Positions 21,100 to 33,520 of a DNA stretch of 64,000 nucleotides are shown one piece after another (position 1 is the stretch's first letter; every line of letters starts with the position of its first letter). The position numbers were made by a program, and so were the translations under genes. The notes under the pieces were generated by a model. The model had not been told where the DNA came from, did not search any database, and was given only the letters and a program-made list of their open reading frames with translations. Source of the stretch: Parablautia sp. Marseille-Q6255 (GTDB taxonomy: Bacteria; Bacillota; Clostridia; Lachnospirales; Lachnospiraceae); contig NZ_CATNVD010000002.1 in assembly GCF_951230155.1 (NCBI RefSeq), forward strand, positions 124,001 through 188,000. The letters are read 5' to 3'.

Positions 21100-22582
21100 T
21101 TCCAGGTACCTCCTGATATTTTCTTATTTCTAAATGCATCGTAGTTCCTTCTCCTACTCTGCTCGTAGCCCATATCCGTCCGCCATGGTCTTCAATGATC
21201 TTTTTCACAATAGACAAGCCGATGCCGCTCCCTCCCTGAGAAGAATTGCGAGACAGATCCGTCCGGTAAAACCGGTCAAAGATAGATACCAGATCTTTAT
21301 TGGGAATGCCTTTTCCATTATCCTCAAGCTCGATCTGTATAAAGTCTCCAATATCCATAACGCGCAGCTGCACGTACTTCTTAGGCTTATCCATATATTT
21401 TACAGAATTTCCGATAATATTATTGATGACTCTTTTTAGCTGCTCTGCATCCGCAATGATCAGCGCGCCCGGATCTGTCGTATTGATATACGAGAAAACA
21501 ATGTTCCTTTCCCGCATTTCAAGTCCGACCTCCTCCGCACAGTCATCAAAATACTCTGTCACGTCAATTTTGTTAAAATTATAAGGGATCCTGTTTGTAT
21601 CTATCTTTGAATAAAACGTCAGCTCGTTGATCAGACGATCCATATCATTGGCCTTGATATAGATCGTGCGGATGTAGCGGTCCATTTTCTCCGGTGTATC
21701 TGCGACGCCGTCCATGATCCCTTCGACATATCCCTTAACTGCCGTGATCGGCGTCTTCAGATCATGGGAAATATTGCTGATCAGCTCCTTGCTCTGACGG
21801 TCAAACGTCTTCTTTTCTTCATCAAGGTCTTTAAGCCTCTGTCTCATCTCATCAAAATCACGGCACAGCTCACTGATCTCATCGTGTCCCTTTGCCTCCA
21901 GCTCAAAATCAAAATCTCCCTCCTTGATCCGATGTGTCGCCTCACTGAGCTTTCCAAGCGGTGTATGAATCCCCGTATAGATCCATATGATCATGAGAAA
22001 CGCTGTAAATACAAGGATAATGCCGATCGAGATCAGAAGATCTACCATAAGCTTTTTCGTCTGAGAGACGATTTTACTGGCTGACGATACTACAAAGATA
22101 CTTGCCTCCTGATCATTTTCAAGCAAAAGATCCAGCTGCTTGACAAAGGCCTGTACCGTGCGTCCTATATAGGAGCCCCCGTCTGATGCGCTGACAAACC
22201 CCCGATAAGCGGGAAGCTGATCGAACAGCTCGCTCACGTCCTCCTCTGAACCGTTATAATACAGAGTATCTCCAAGGCGCACCAGTAAAAATGAATGCTT
22301 GTCCATCAGGCTGGTATTGATCTGTCCCAAATATTCTTTGTCCAGAAATTTCCGGGGATCTGCATCTGCCTGCTTCTTCAGCTCTTCAAAGACATCCTGC
22401 GTCGTCTTTCCGATCACCTGCATGGAATCTGATATATTTTCGTACGAAATGGGTATCCCATAGCTTTCTTCAAGCGTATTCATCTGATATTTTGTAAATC
22501 CGAGAAGTGCTACTCCGAAAAGAATACTCGGAGCCAGAATAATGATCAGAAACGCTATAATAAGTCTGGTCTTCAGCTTCAC
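21092..22582 (-). CDS. Sensor histidine kinase
   Basis: A membrane kinase of 496 residues: membrane helix at 7-29, an extracellular sensor domain to about 177, second helix at 178-201, HAMP, then the phosphoacceptor H273 in ISNISHDLKTP and a full HATPase (N, G1 and G2 boxes: NIIGNSVKYM, DNGKGIP, GGSGIGLSIVKK). The start is GTG at 22582 after GAGGTGAT. An extended -10 (TGCTATACT) lies about 40 bases upstream. The signal is unknown. Confidence 0.92.
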   Translation of the reverse strand: MKLKTRLIIAFLIIILAPSILFGVALLGFTKYQMNTLEESYGIPISYENISDSMQVIGKTTQDVFEELKKQADADPRKFLDKEYLGQINTSLMDKHSFLLVRLGDTLYYNGSEEDVSELFDQLPAYRGFVSASDGGSYIGRTVQAFVKQLDLLLENDQEASIFVVSSASKIVSQTKKLMVDLLISIGIILVFTAFLMIIWIYTGIHTPLGKLSEATHRIKEGDFDFELEAKGHDEISELCRDFDEMRQRLKDLDEEKKTFDRQSKELISNISHDLKTPITAVKGYVEGIMDGVADTPEKMDRYIRTIYIKANDMDRLINELTFYSKIDTNRIPYNFNKIDVTEYFDDCAEEVGLEMRERNIVFSYINTTDPGALIIADAEQLKRVINNIIGNSVKYMDKPKKYVQLRVMDIGDFIQIELEDNGKGIPNKDLVSIFDRFYRTDLSRNSSQGGSGIGLSIVKKIIEDHGGRIWATSRVGEGTTMHLEIRKYQEVPGNE

Positions 22583-22671
22583 AATATCACCTCATATGTG
22601 TAAGTATAGCATAACCAAAATCACAACGCATCTAAACAATATGCTATAATTCTAAACTTTTTATAAAAGAC

Positions 22672-22717
22672 AGGAAAAACCTCCGGAAACTGCATTCCTC
22701 TTTGCAGCTTCCGAAGG
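22672..22717 (-). terminator. Intrinsic terminator of metK
   Basis: A 15-base stem with two G-T pairs (22680-22694 and 22703-22717) followed on the minus strand by TTTTTCC, 35 bases after the metK stop. Confidence 0.8.
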
Positions 22718-22751
22718 CTTGCCCGGATTTTCTTACTTTTATGCGTTATGA

Positions 22752-23942
22752 TTATGCCAGATATTTTCTGAGTATATCTACCTTATCGAGTTTCTCCCAC
22801 GGCAGATCCAGATCATTTCTTCCGAAATGTCCATAAGCCGCTGTCTGTTTGTAGATAGGACGGCGCAGATCAAGCATCTTGATAATGCCCGCCGGACGCA
22901 GATCAAAGTTTTCACGCACGATCTCTGTCAGCTTTTCATCTGAAAGCTTTCCAGTACCTGCTGTATCCACCATAACAGACGTCGGTCTTGCCACACCGAT
23001 CGCATAGGACAACTGGATCTCACATTTATCTGCCAGACCTGCAGCTACGATATTCTTTGCCACATAGCGTGCCGCATATGCTGCAGAACGGTCAACCTTT
23101 GTGCAGTCCTTTCCTGAAAAAGCACCGCCGCCGTGTCTTGCATATCCGCCATATGTGTCTACGATGATCTTCCGTCCGGTCAGACCACTGTCTCCATGCG
23201 GTCCCCCGATCACAAAACGTCCCGTCGGATTGATAAAGAACTTTGTCTCATCATCAATCATCTCCTTTGGAAGTATCACATCAAATACATGCTTTTTGAT
23301 ATCCTCATGAATCTGCTCCTGCGTCACATCCGGATCATGCTGAGTAGATAAAACGACTGCATCCAGTCTTGACGGTCTGCCATTTTCATCATACTCTACC
23401 GTCACCTGTGTCTTTCCATCCGGGCGCAGATAGGAAAGTGTCCCGTCCTTTCTTACCTTCGTAAGCTGAAGAGCAAGCTTGTGAGCAAGGCTGATCGGGT
23501 ATGGCATATACTCGTCTGTCTCATTTGTCGCATATCCAAACATCATACCCTGATCTCCGGCTCCGATCGCCTCGATCTCGTCATCTGTCATTTTATTTTC
23601 TTTTGCTTCAAGTGCTTTGTCTACGCCCATGGCAATATCCGTAGACTGCTCATCAATTGCCGTGATCACTCCGCAGGTATCCGCATCAAAGCCATATTTT
23701 CCTCTCGTATATCCGATCTCCCGGACGGTATCACGCACGATCTTCTGAATATCTACATAAGCCTTTGTTGTGATCTCTCCCATCACCAGTACCAGCCCCG
23801 TCGTAGTAGCTGTCTCACAGGCAACACGGCTCATCGGATCCTGTTCCATAAGCGCATCCAGGATCGCATCTGAGATCTGATCGCACATCTTATCCGGATG
23901 TCCTTCTGTTACTGATTCAGACGTAAATAATAATTTATCCAT
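22752..23942 (-). CDS. metK: S-adenosylmethionine synthetase
   Basis: Makes S-adenosylmethionine from methionine and ATP. The 396-residue protein has the family signatures [12 protein letters not shown] and [14 protein letters not shown], and the N-terminal [10 protein letters not shown] with the catalytic histidine. The start at 23942 follows AAGGAAGG. Expression is governed by the SAM-I riboswitch immediately upstream, so product level feeds back on transcription. Confidence 0.98.
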   Translation of the reverse strand: MDKLLFTSESVTEGHPDKMCDQISDAILDALMEQDPMSRVACETATTTGLVLVMGEITTKAYVDIQKIVRDTVREIGYTRGKYGFDADTCGVITAIDEQSTDIAMGVDKALEAKENKMTDDEIEAIGAGDQGMMFGYATNETDEYMPYPISLAHKLALQLTKVRKDGTLSYLRPDGKTQVTVEYDENGRPSRLDAVVLSTQHDPDVTQEQIHEDIKKHVFDVILPKEMIDDETKFFINPTGRFVIGGPHGDSGLTGRKIIVDTYGGYARHGGGAFSGKDCTKVDRSAAYAARYVAKNIVAAGLADKCEIQLSYAIGVARPTSVMVDTAGTGKLSDEKLTEIVRENFDLRPAGIIKMLDLRRPIYKQTAAYGHFGRNDLDLPWEKLDKVDILRKYLA

Positions 23943-23969
23943 CTTCTGTTCCTTCCTTTCTTTTAACAC

Positions 23970-23993
23970 AAAAAATCCGCCGAAAAGGCGGAC
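23970..23993 (-). terminator. Riboswitch-controlled terminator of metK
   Basis: On the minus strand GTCCGCC-TTTT-CGGCGGA followed by TTTTTTG. It directly follows the SAM-I aptamer and precedes the metK ribosome site by a few bases, so it is the expression platform. Confidence 0.9.
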
Positions 23994-24014
23994 TTAATCA
24001 GTTGAATCAAATCC

Positions 24015-24111
24015 CCTTATTGTTCGAGTTTACTCGCTCAGGTTGGCACCTTCCGATTCCGGGGTTGCCGTGGCTTCACAGATCCTTTGTATCTCCACCA
24101 CTCTGAATAAG
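24015..24111 (-). promoter_or_regulatory. SAM-I (S-box) riboswitch
   Basis: The minus strand has the conserved S-box core: P1 strands CTTATT and AATAAG, AGAGTGGTGGAG near the 5' side, then TGAAGCCACGGCAACC, AAGGTGCCAACC, and the GAGCGA segment before P1 closes. Aptamer and terminator together form a transcription OFF switch for metK. Binding of S-adenosylmethionine stabilises P1 and allows the terminator to form. Confidence 0.95.
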
Positions 24112-24141
24112 AGAAAAATATTTATTTACTTATACGCATAT

Positions 24142-24170
24142 AACCTACCGTGTTTTTGGTTTTTTGTCAA
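24142..24170 (-). promoter_or_regulatory. Promoter of the metK riboswitch transcript
   Basis: TTGACA (24165-24170, minus strand) and TAGGTT (24142-24147) with a 17-base spacer, about 30 bases before the aptamer. The -35 is perfect and the -10 weak. Confidence 0.6.
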
Positions 24171-24178
24171 GCACTTTT

Positions 24179-24904
24179 TCAGCCCCTCTGTTTGACAAAC
24201 CGTTCAACGATGTATCTGTTTGCTTCCAGTTCCTGTGCGTCATCCAGCGGCTCCAGCTCTGATCTCCCATATCTGCGCTCCAGTGCGTGTCTGATCAGAT
24301 AATCACAGACGTGCGGATTTTTAGGAAGCAGAGGCCCATGCAGATACGTGCCCACCACATTTTTATAGAGGACCCCTTCTACACCGTCTTTTCCATTATT
24401 TCCATGACCGAAGAGCACCTTGCCAAGCGGTTGATTTTCGCCGATATAGGTACGTCCTCCATGATTTTCAAAGCCGACGATGGGATATTCAAACGCATCG
24501 TTTTCTATGACAATATTTGAGATCAGACGCGGACTCTCCTGTTCTGTATAGAGATCTACCAGAGAAAGCCCTTCAATCCTCCCGTTTTCTGTATCATAGT
24601 AGTGTCCAAGCAGCTGAAATCCACCGCAGACCGCGATAACGACGCCGTTATCCACAACATACTCATTAAAATCCTCACGGATTGTTTTTAATTTTTCGCA
24701 TACCAGCATCTGCTCTCTGTCAGAACCTCCGCCAAGCAGTACAATATCAAGATCCGAAAAATCTACCTGATCTGAAATATGGAACTCCTGAACCTGCGCT
24801 TCGATCCCACGCCACTCACAGCGTTTCTTCATGCACTGGATATTCCCTCTATCTCCATACAGATTAAGCAGATCCGGATATAAATGTCCTATCTTAATCT
24901 TCAT
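24179..24904 (-). CDS. gatD: Lipid II isoglutaminyl synthase, glutaminase subunit
   Basis: A class I glutamine amidotransferase of 241 residues (CobB/CobQ type). The nucleophile cysteine is in VIAVCGGFQLLG and the histidine in YLHGPLLPKNP; GENQPLGKV and FGHGNNGKDG are also family features. It supplies ammonia to MurT for amidation of the D-glutamate of lipid II. It lies 41 bases after murT in the same operon. Confidence 0.92.
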   Translation of the reverse strand: MKIKIGHLYPDLLNLYGDRGNIQCMKKRCEWRGIEAQVQEFHISDQVDFSDLDIVLLGGGSDREQMLVCEKLKTIREDFNEYVVDNGVVIAVCGGFQLLGHYYDTENGRIEGLSLVDLYTEQESPRLISNIVIENDAFEYPIVGFENHGGRTYIGENQPLGKVLFGHGNNGKDGVEGVLYKNVVGTYLHGPLLPKNPHVCDYLIRHALERRYGRSELEPLDDAQELEANRYIVERFVKQRG

Positions 24905-24945
24905 GACAGCCTCCCGTCCATGTCCCGTCCGACTTCCCCGCGCGC

Positions 24946-26280
24946 CTATTTCTTCTGCATCTCTGCCAGGAGGTTCCGCGTAGAAAACAGCGCCGTATAA
25001 TTAACCAGCACATACAGATTTTTGCAGCCGTCTCCAATTCTTGCCTCTATCGCGCTTTTTACATCCGCAATAAGCTCTGATTCGATATCCACATACTTCA
25101 TGCGAAGTCTCATATCCTCGCACCGGATACCGCTGACGGTGACAGAGCGGATCGATGGATCTGAAAAACGGTCAAAATCCACATCCCACAGCCAGGAAAT
25201 ATCCGTTCCGTCCTGCGCATTATCGTTGATCACGATAATAATATCCTTTTCTTTTTCGTCCTCCATCACTGCCGAGATATTCTGGTTGAATCCGGCCGGA
25301 TTCTTTGCCAGATTCAAAAGTACCTCCGTGCCGTTTATTTCAAAGTGCTCCATGCGTCCGTTCTGCGGATGAAAGCTTTGCAGCACCTGGTCAAAATTTT
25401 CCAGCTTCATTCCTGCAGTACGGGCCGCACTGTAAGCGGCAAGGATATTATAAATATTATAAAATCCGCGATAGTTTGCCGCGATATGACGTCCTTCCAC
25501 ATCAAACTGCAGTCCATCTGTCATATCTATGGCAGACGCCTCAAAGTCGATCGGCGGTCTTGTAAAATCACAGTTCGGGCAGTCATACTTTCCGATCTGG
25601 CTATAGTGGTAAAACTCATACTCCAGACGGGCGCCGCATTTCTTGCAGAACCGTCCCTCTCTGATCTCATGCTCACTGTGTGACTCAAACACCTGCTCCG
25701 TGATCCCGTAAGTCTTATATGGATTATGGCTCTCCATCGCCAGATATGAAGACAGTGCGTCATCTCCGTTTACTATGACTGTCATATCCGGAGCCATCTG
25801 CATCGCACGTTTTAGCATATCCATTGTTGTATCAATCTCACCGTATCGGTCGAGCTGATCGCGGAAAAGATTGGTCAGCACCATAAAATCCGGCTTAAAA
25901 TGCGGAAATGTGCGAAGCGTAGAAGCCTCGTCTATCTCAATGCACGCATAATCTGCATCCAGCTTCCCGTTATTTTTTGCCGCCAGCACGAAGGCAGCCG
26001 CCACGCCTGCGAGCATATTAGAGCCTGTATGATTGCACACCAGCTTCTTCCCTTCTGACTCGACAGCCGCACAGAGCAGATTATTTGTAGTTGTCTTTCC
26101 ATTCGTGCCACAGACAACAAAAATCTTTTCGCGTACCTGAGAAGCCAGATCCCCAAGGATCTTCGGATCTATCTTCAGTGCGATCTTTCCGGCAAACGTA
26201 ACTCCCTGCCTGCCGGAAAGCTTACACCCGGTACTGACAAGCTTTGCCGCCCATATGGCGATTAACCTTCGTACTCTCAT
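24946..26280 (-). CDS. murT: Lipid II isoglutaminyl synthase, Mur ligase subunit
   Basis: An ATP-dependent ligase of the Mur family, 444 residues, with the C-terminal DUF1727 domain of MurT. The P-loop is VCGTNGKTTTNN, and a zinc ribbon (CKKC near residue 211 and CPNC about 24 residues later) is inserted in the central domain as in known MurT. With GatD it amidates the second residue of the peptidoglycan stem peptide. It follows gyrA by four bases but is probably a separate function carried on the same transcript. Confidence 0.92.
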   Translation of the reverse strand: MRVRRLIAIWAAKLVSTGCKLSGRQGVTFAGKIALKIDPKILGDLASQVREKIFVVCGTNGKTTTNNLLCAAVESEGKKLVCNHTGSNMLAGVAAAFVLAAKNNGKLDADYACIEIDEASTLRTFPHFKPDFMVLTNLFRDQLDRYGEIDTTMDMLKRAMQMAPDMTVIVNGDDALSSYLAMESHNPYKTYGITEQVFESHSEHEIREGRFCKKCGARLEYEFYHYSQIGKYDCPNCDFTRPPIDFEASAIDMTDGLQFDVEGRHIAANYRGFYNIYNILAAYSAARTAGMKLENFDQVLQSFHPQNGRMEHFEINGTEVLLNLAKNPAGFNQNISAVMEDEKEKDIIIVINDNAQDGTDISWLWDVDFDRFSDPSIRSVTVSGIRCEDMRLRMKYVDIESELIADVKSAIEARIGDGCKNLYVLVNYTALFSTRNLLAEMQKK

Positions 26281-26284
26281 CCAG

Positions 26285-28792
26285 TTATTCTTCTTTCTTC
26301 AGCTCTTCTTCCAGTTCCTTTAACGTATCTTCTTCTGTCTTTGCCGCAGGTTCACGGACCTTGGCAATGCTTGCTACCTTTACCTCAGTATCTGTGTTGA
26401 TGTTCATAAGCTTCACGCCGCTTGTCACTCTTCCGAGAACAGAGATATCCTCGCAGGACATCTGAATGATGATCCCCTCAGTATTGATCATCATGACCTC
26501 ATTATCCCGGCTGACAGCCTTCACACCGACAACATTTCCTGTCTTCTCCATGATCTTGTAGCATTTCACACCTTTTCCGCCGCGGTTCTGCGCAGTAAAC
26601 TCCTCAATAGAGGTGAGCTTGCCCATACCATTTTCTGATACGATCAGCAGGTATTCTCCCTGCGTATCGAGCTGCATGCCTACCACCTCATCGCCGTCAG
26701 ACAGATTCATACCGATGACACCCATGGATACTCTTCCTGTACTTCTTACATCCCGTTCACTGAACCGGATGCACTGACCGTACTTCGTCACGAGGAAAAT
26801 GTCTTTCTTATTATTTGTGAATTTGACCTCGATTAACTCATCCTCTTCCCGGAGATTGATGGCAGCCAGACCAGTTTTTCTCACATTTGCAAAATCAGTG
26901 ATCGGCGTCTTTTTCACAATACCGTTTTTCGTTGCCATGAACATAAAACGGCCCTCTTTATATTCTTTGATCGGGATAAGCGCTGTGATCTTCTCATCCG
27001 GCATCAGCTGGAGTAGATTGATAATCGCAGTACCGCGCGCCATTCTTCCTGCTTCCGGTATCTCATACGCTTTGAGCCGGTACACTCTTCCCTTATTTGT
27101 GAAGAACATCAGGAAGTGATGTGTCGTTGTCATCAGAAGCTCTTCTATGTAGTCGTCATCAATCGTCTGCATTCCTTTAATTCCCTTGCCGCCACGATTC
27201 TGACTCTTAAAATTATCGGGTGTCATACGCTTAATATACCCAAGCTTCGTCATTGTGATGACCGCATTTTCGTCCGGGATCATATCCTCCATCGAAATAT
27301 CAAACGCATCAAATCCTATCGAGGTTCTTCTTTCGTCGCCGTACTTATCCATGATCACTGTGATCTCTTTTTTGATCACACCAAGAAGAAGGGCTTCATC
27401 TGCAAGGATCGCCTTGTACTCCTCGATCTTTTTCATCAGCTCTTTATATTCCGTCTCGAGCTTTTCCCGTTCCAGACCGGTCAGCGCACGCAGCCTCATG
27501 TCCACGATCGCCTGCGCCTGTGCCTCTGTCAGCCCGAAGCGCTCCATCAGCCCCGTCTTTGCGATCTGCGTATTCTGTGATCCGCGGATGATCTGGATCA
27601 CCTCGTCAATATTATCAAGCGCGATCAGCAGACCCTGTAAAATATGTGCCCGCTCTTCTGCTTTATTCAGCTCATATCTTGTTCTTCTGGTAACGACATC
27701 CTCCTGATGGCGGATATAATGCAGCAGCATTTCATGGATATTCATTACCTTTGGCTGATTGTTTACCAGTGCAAGCATATTTACACCAAACGTATCCTGA
27801 AGCTGCGTATGCTTATAAAGCTGGTTCAGGATCACATTTGCATTTGCATCTCTTCGAAGCTCAATATTGATGCGCATTCCCTCGCGGTTTGACTCATCTG
27901 TGATCGCAGTGATCCCGTCAACCCGCTTATCACGCACCAGCTCCGCTATCTTCTCGATCAGACGCGCCTTGTTTACCATGTAGGGAAGCTCTGTCACAAT
28001 AATCCTGCTCTTCCCATTTTGCATTGTCTCGATATTCGTGATCGCGCGCACGCGGACCTTGCCTCTTCCTGTCCGGTATGCCTCCTCGATCCCACGCGTA
28101 CCCAGGATCTGTGCCCCGGTCGGGAAATCCGGTCCTTTTATGATCTCCATGATCTCTTCGATCGAGGTATCTCTTTTTTCTTCTACGCGATTGTCGATTA
28201 TCTTTACTACCGCCGAGATTACTTCTCTTAAATTGTGCGGCGGAATATTCGTTGCCATACCTACCGCGATACCTGAAGTACCATTGACAAGAAGGTTTGG
28301 AAAGCGCGCCGGAAGCACGGTCGGCTCCTTCTCTGTCTCGTCAAAGTTCGGAGAAAAATCCACCGTATCTTTGTTAATATCAGCGAGCATCTCCATGGAA
28401 ATTTTGCTCAGTCTTGCCTCTGTATAACGCATCGCTGCAGCGCCGTCCCCGTCAACAGAACCAAAGTTTCCATGACCATCCACGAGAGGATACCGCGTGG
28501 ACCACTCCTGTGCCATATTGACAAGTGCTCCATAGATAGAGCTGTCGCCGTGCGGATGGTACTTACCCATTGTATCACCGACAATACGGGCACATTTTCT
28601 GTGAGGCTTGTCAGGACCGTTATTCAGCTCGATCATGGAATAGAGGACACGCCTTTGTACCGGCTTCAGTCCGTCCCTTACATCCGGCAGCGCACGCGCT
28701 GCGATTACACTCATGGCGTAGTCGATATACGACTCCTCCATTGTTTTTTTCAGGTCTATTTCTTTTATCTGGTCGAAAATATTATCTTCCAA
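26285..28792 (-). CDS. gyrA: DNA gyrase subunit A
   Basis: The DNA-breaking subunit of gyrase, 835 residues. The catalytic tyrosine is in [11 protein letters not shown] and the C-terminal DNA-wrapping domain has the GyrA-box-like QNRGGKG motif. In the quinolone-resistance region [13 protein letters not shown], the Ser83 equivalent is present but the Asp87 equivalent is Gly. The C terminus ends in an acidic tail ([12 protein letters not shown]). It follows gyrB after 22 bases. Confidence 0.98.
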   Translation of the reverse strand: MEDNIFDQIKEIDLKKTMEESYIDYAMSVIAARALPDVRDGLKPVQRRVLYSMIELNNGPDKPHRKCARIVGDTMGKYHPHGDSSIYGALVNMAQEWSTRYPLVDGHGNFGSVDGDGAAAMRYTEARLSKISMEMLADINKDTVDFSPNFDETEKEPTVLPARFPNLLVNGTSGIAVGMATNIPPHNLREVISAVVKIIDNRVEEKRDTSIEEIMEIIKGPDFPTGAQILGTRGIEEAYRTGRGKVRVRAITNIETMQNGKSRIIVTELPYMVNKARLIEKIAELVRDKRVDGITAITDESNREGMRINIELRRDANANVILNQLYKHTQLQDTFGVNMLALVNNQPKVMNIHEMLLHYIRHQEDVVTRRTRYELNKAEERAHILQGLLIALDNIDEVIQIIRGSQNTQIAKTGLMERFGLTEAQAQAIVDMRLRALTGLEREKLETEYKELMKKIEEYKAILADEALLLGVIKKEITVIMDKYGDERRTSIGFDAFDISMEDMIPDENAVITMTKLGYIKRMTPDNFKSQNRGGKGIKGMQTIDDDYIEELLMTTTHHFLMFFTNKGRVYRLKAYEIPEAGRMARGTAIINLLQLMPDEKITALIPIKEYKEGRFMFMATKNGIVKKTPITDFANVRKTGLAAINLREEDELIEVKFTNNKKDIFLVTKYGQCIRFSERDVRSTGRVSMGVIGMNLSDGDEVVGMQLDTQGEYLLIVSENGMGKLTSIEEFTAQNRGGKGVKCYKIMEKTGNVVGVKAVSRDNEVMMINTEGIIIQMSCEDISVLGRVTSGVKLMNINTDTEVKVASIAKVREPAAKTEEDTLKELEEELKKEE

Positions 28793-28814
28793 TGATTTTT
28801 CCTCCTGACTGTGG

Positions 28815-30746
<1,932 letters not shown>

Positions 30747-31829
30747 CTACTTTTCATGAACCGTTCCACAAATCACCTGGAACAGTTTATTTATTTGAAA
30801 ATTGTAACTGACAAAATCATCAATCCCAGTACATGTGATCATCGTCTGTATATCATGAATACTCTCAAGCAGATATTTCTGCCGGCTGGAATCCAGCTCA
30901 GAAAGTACATCATCCAGAAGAAGTACTGGCGTATCCTTCACATTTTGCTTTACAAGCTCTATTTCTGCAAGCTTCAAAGACAGGGCGGCAGTCCTTTGCT
31001 GCCCCTGTGAACCATATTTCCGTATATCTATTCCATTGATCAGAAAACACAGATCATCTCTGTGCGGACCCGCATTTGTAAGTCGCGTCCTGACATCCTT
31101 TTCTCTGTTTTTTTTCAGAGCATTTTCAAACATATCCACACACGCATTTGCCTCGTATTCCAGCACGAGTGTCTCCTTCCTCCCGGAAAGACTGCTGTGT
31201 ATCTGTCTTAATATCTCATTTAGCTCAGAAACAAAAACGCTCCTCAGCCTGATAAGGTCACTTCCGTACAAAACAAGCTGCTCATCTAAAACATCAAGCA
31301 TAGCCTGTGATTCATTATAAACAGAAAAATCCTTTAGAAGCCTGTTTCTCTGATTCAGCACCTTATTGTAATTTGACAGATGATACAGATATATTTTATC
31401 AAGCTGGCACATCTCCATATCAAGAAAGCGCCGCCGTTCCGAAGGCCCGTTTTTGATGATATTAAGATCCTCTGGAGAAAAAAATACAAAATTGCCAAGA
31501 CCAATGAGCTCACTTGCCTTTTTTACCGGCACACCATTGATCGCAATCCCTTTCGCCTTATTCTTTTTCAAGTGCATATCAATGCGGTAGGGAATGTCTC
31601 CTTTCCGGATCCGCATACAGATATGCGACTCTTCCTCCCCAAAATGGATGATCTCCCTGTCCTTGCTCCCTTTATGAGAACGCGTAGTTCCGCATAAATA
31701 TACAGATTCCAGTATATTTGTCTTTCCCTGCGCATTATCTCCGTAAAAAAGATTCGTCCCCTTATGAAAATCCAGCTCCAGCCTGTCATAATTACGAAAA
31801 TGATTCAGTTTTATTGATTCGACGATCAT
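30747..31829 (-). CDS. recF: DNA replication and repair protein RecF
   Basis: An SMC-like ATPase loading RecA at gaps, 360 residues. Walker A is GDNAQGKTN, the ABC-type signature is YGSQGQQRT, and Walker B is VLLLDDVLSELD. It sits in the standard order between yaaA and gyrB. Confidence 0.97.
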   Translation of the reverse strand: MIVESIKLNHFRNYDRLELDFHKGTNLFYGDNAQGKTNILESVYLCGTTRSHKGSKDREIIHFGEEESHICMRIRKGDIPYRIDMHLKKNKAKGIAINGVPVKKASELIGLGNFVFFSPEDLNIIKNGPSERRRFLDMEMCQLDKIYLYHLSNYNKVLNQRNRLLKDFSVYNESQAMLDVLDEQLVLYGSDLIRLRSVFVSELNEILRQIHSSLSGRKETLVLEYEANACVDMFENALKKNREKDVRTRLTNAGPHRDDLCFLINGIDIRKYGSQGQQRTAALSLKLAEIELVKQNVKDTPVLLLDDVLSELDSSRQKYLLESIHDIQTMITCTGIDDFVSYNFQINKLFQVICGTVHEK

Positions 31830-31850
31830 TTTTACCCCATCTTTACGCGA

Positions 31851-32066
31851 TTATTTTGTGATCCGGATCCGAACATCTCCGCATGAGATTTCATCTCCTT
31901 CATAGAGTTTCTTTCCTCTTTGGAATTCCGGCTGACCATTTACCAGGACATTTCCATCCTGTATCATGTATTTGGCATCCACCCCGGACTGGGCAAGCCC
32001 GGCAGCCTTTAAGGCCTGTCCGAGCTTAATATATTCCTCTCTTAACCTGATTTCAGATACTTCCAT
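31851..32066 (-). CDS. yaaA: S4-domain RNA-binding protein YaaA
   Basis: A small S4 protein of 71 residues (YIKLGQALKAAGLAQSG, then VLVNGQPEFQRGKKLYEGDEI), the standard neighbour of recF in Firmicutes and implicated in ribosome assembly. The start at 32066 follows GCAGGAGG; the upstream eight codons are unlikely to be translated. Confidence 0.92.
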   Translation of the reverse strand: MEVSEIRLREEYIKLGQALKAAGLAQSGVDAKYMIQDGNVLVNGQPEFQRGKKLYEGDEISCGDVRIRITK

Positions 32067-32108
32067 TTTTCCTCCTGCGTTATGTGACATCTTTTTTTCA
32101 AAAAAGGA

Positions 32109-33215
32109 TCATGCATCTACAAAGTTGACCGGTAGGATCAGATAGATATAGGATTGTTCCTCGTCTCTGATAAAACATGGCGCTTTCGGATTCATGTAAT
32201 AAATATCTATCATTTCATCGTCGATCACGCGAAGAGCGTCGATCAGGAATTTAGGATTAAAGCCAATCTTAATGTCCTTGCCTTCCAGACTGATGTCGAT
32301 CACCTCATCCATAGAACCGATCTGAGATGAGATTTTAAGCTCCATAACACCTTCTGCGATATTGAGGATAATTGGCCGTTTGTCCCCCTCTTTTACCAGA
32401 AGCGTAGCTCTGTCAATACAGTCCAGAAATTCTTTTTTGTTGATTGTGACCTTTGTCTCATAGTCATTCGAAAGCATCTGGTTGACACGGAAATAATTTC
32501 CTTCAATCAGCCTGGATACTACCACTGTCTGATCAAACTCAAAAACGATATGGTTATCTGTAAAATAGATATCCACCATATCCTCTGTTCCGCCGGAAAG
32601 TATTTTTGATACTTCAGTCAGTGTTTTTCCTGGAACGATCACTTTTTTGTCACCGTATTCTGACTTCAGTTCTATTTTCCGGATAGAAATTCTGTGACCA
32701 TCCAGTGAGACAACTCTCAGTTCATTTTCGTGAATTTCAAATAACTCACCTGTCATCATCTTGTTGCTGTCATTTGGTGCGATAGAGAAGATCGTCTGTC
32801 TGATCACTTCTTTTAATGTAAATTGAGAGACTGTGATTTTATAATCTTTTTCCACAAAAGGAAGGTAAGAGAAATCTTCTCCCTCTTTCCCCATAATGGA
32901 GAATTTTGCTTTCTCACATATGATCTGTGTATTATTTTTTTCATCTGAAGAAATAATAACATCGTTTTCAGGCAGTTTTCGGATGATCTCTGAAAAAAGC
33001 TTTGCTTCAAGAGCAACTATTCCTTTTTCCCAGATAGTTCCTTCCACAATAGTTTCGATACCAAGTTCCATATCATTAGCCGTAAATTTGATCATACCGG
33101 AAGAGGCATCAATCAAAATACATTCCAGGATCGGCATTGTTGTTTTTGAAGGAACGGCTTTCATAACGGTATTCACACCTTTTAGCAGGTCATTTTTAGT
33201 ACATGTAATTTTCAT
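32109..33215 (-). CDS. dnaN: DNA polymerase III beta clamp
   Basis: The sliding clamp, 368 residues. Three repeated clamp folds are evident and the C terminus ends with the typical YIYLILPVNFV. It lies 305 bases after dnaA, with DnaA boxes in between. Confidence 0.97.
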   Translation of the reverse strand: MKITCTKNDLLKGVNTVMKAVPSKTTMPILECILIDASSGMIKFTANDMELGIETIVEGTIWEKGIVALEAKLFSEIIRKLPENDVIISSDEKNNTQIICEKAKFSIMGKEGEDFSYLPFVEKDYKITVSQFTLKEVIRQTIFSIAPNDSNKMMTGELFEIHENELRVVSLDGHRISIRKIELKSEYGDKKVIVPGKTLTEVSKILSGGTEDMVDIYFTDNHIVFEFDQTVVVSRLIEGNYFRVNQMLSNDYETKVTINKKEFLDCIDRATLLVKEGDKRPIILNIAEGVMELKISSQIGSMDEVIDISLEGKDIKIGFNPKFLIDALRVIDDEMIDIYYMNPKAPCFIRDEEQSYIYLILPVNFVDA

Positions 33216-33279
33216 GATGTGTAAGCTCCCTTCAGCCTTTAGAATAAATATTAAATAAAAAAATCCGCAGTAGCCTTAT

Positions 33280-33520
33280 TAAAGGGTGTGGATAAGTGTA
33301 AAAATAAAAAAATCCGCGTAAAATAAGGCAAAACCGGAAATCATAACTATGTGAAATATGCGGACAAACCGTTTGGATAAACGTGAGGTTATGCACAGCA
33401 ACCGGATTTTCAAAAGAAAATGTACGGTTTGTCCGAAAAAATATCAACAGTTCTCCACACGGGGTTCACAAGTTGTACAATGGATATCATGTGGATAAGT
33501 GGATAACTTTGTGGATAACT
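33280..33520. other. DnaA-box cluster between dnaA and dnaN (part of oriC)
   Basis: The consensus DnaA box TGTGGATAA occurs at 33287-33295, 33490-33498 and 33510-33518, with a partial copy (TGGATAA) near 33499. The segment 33216-33520 has no gene. Firmicute origins are often bipartite, with boxes on both sides of dnaA; here the last boxes abut the dnaA stop codon. Confidence 0.8.
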
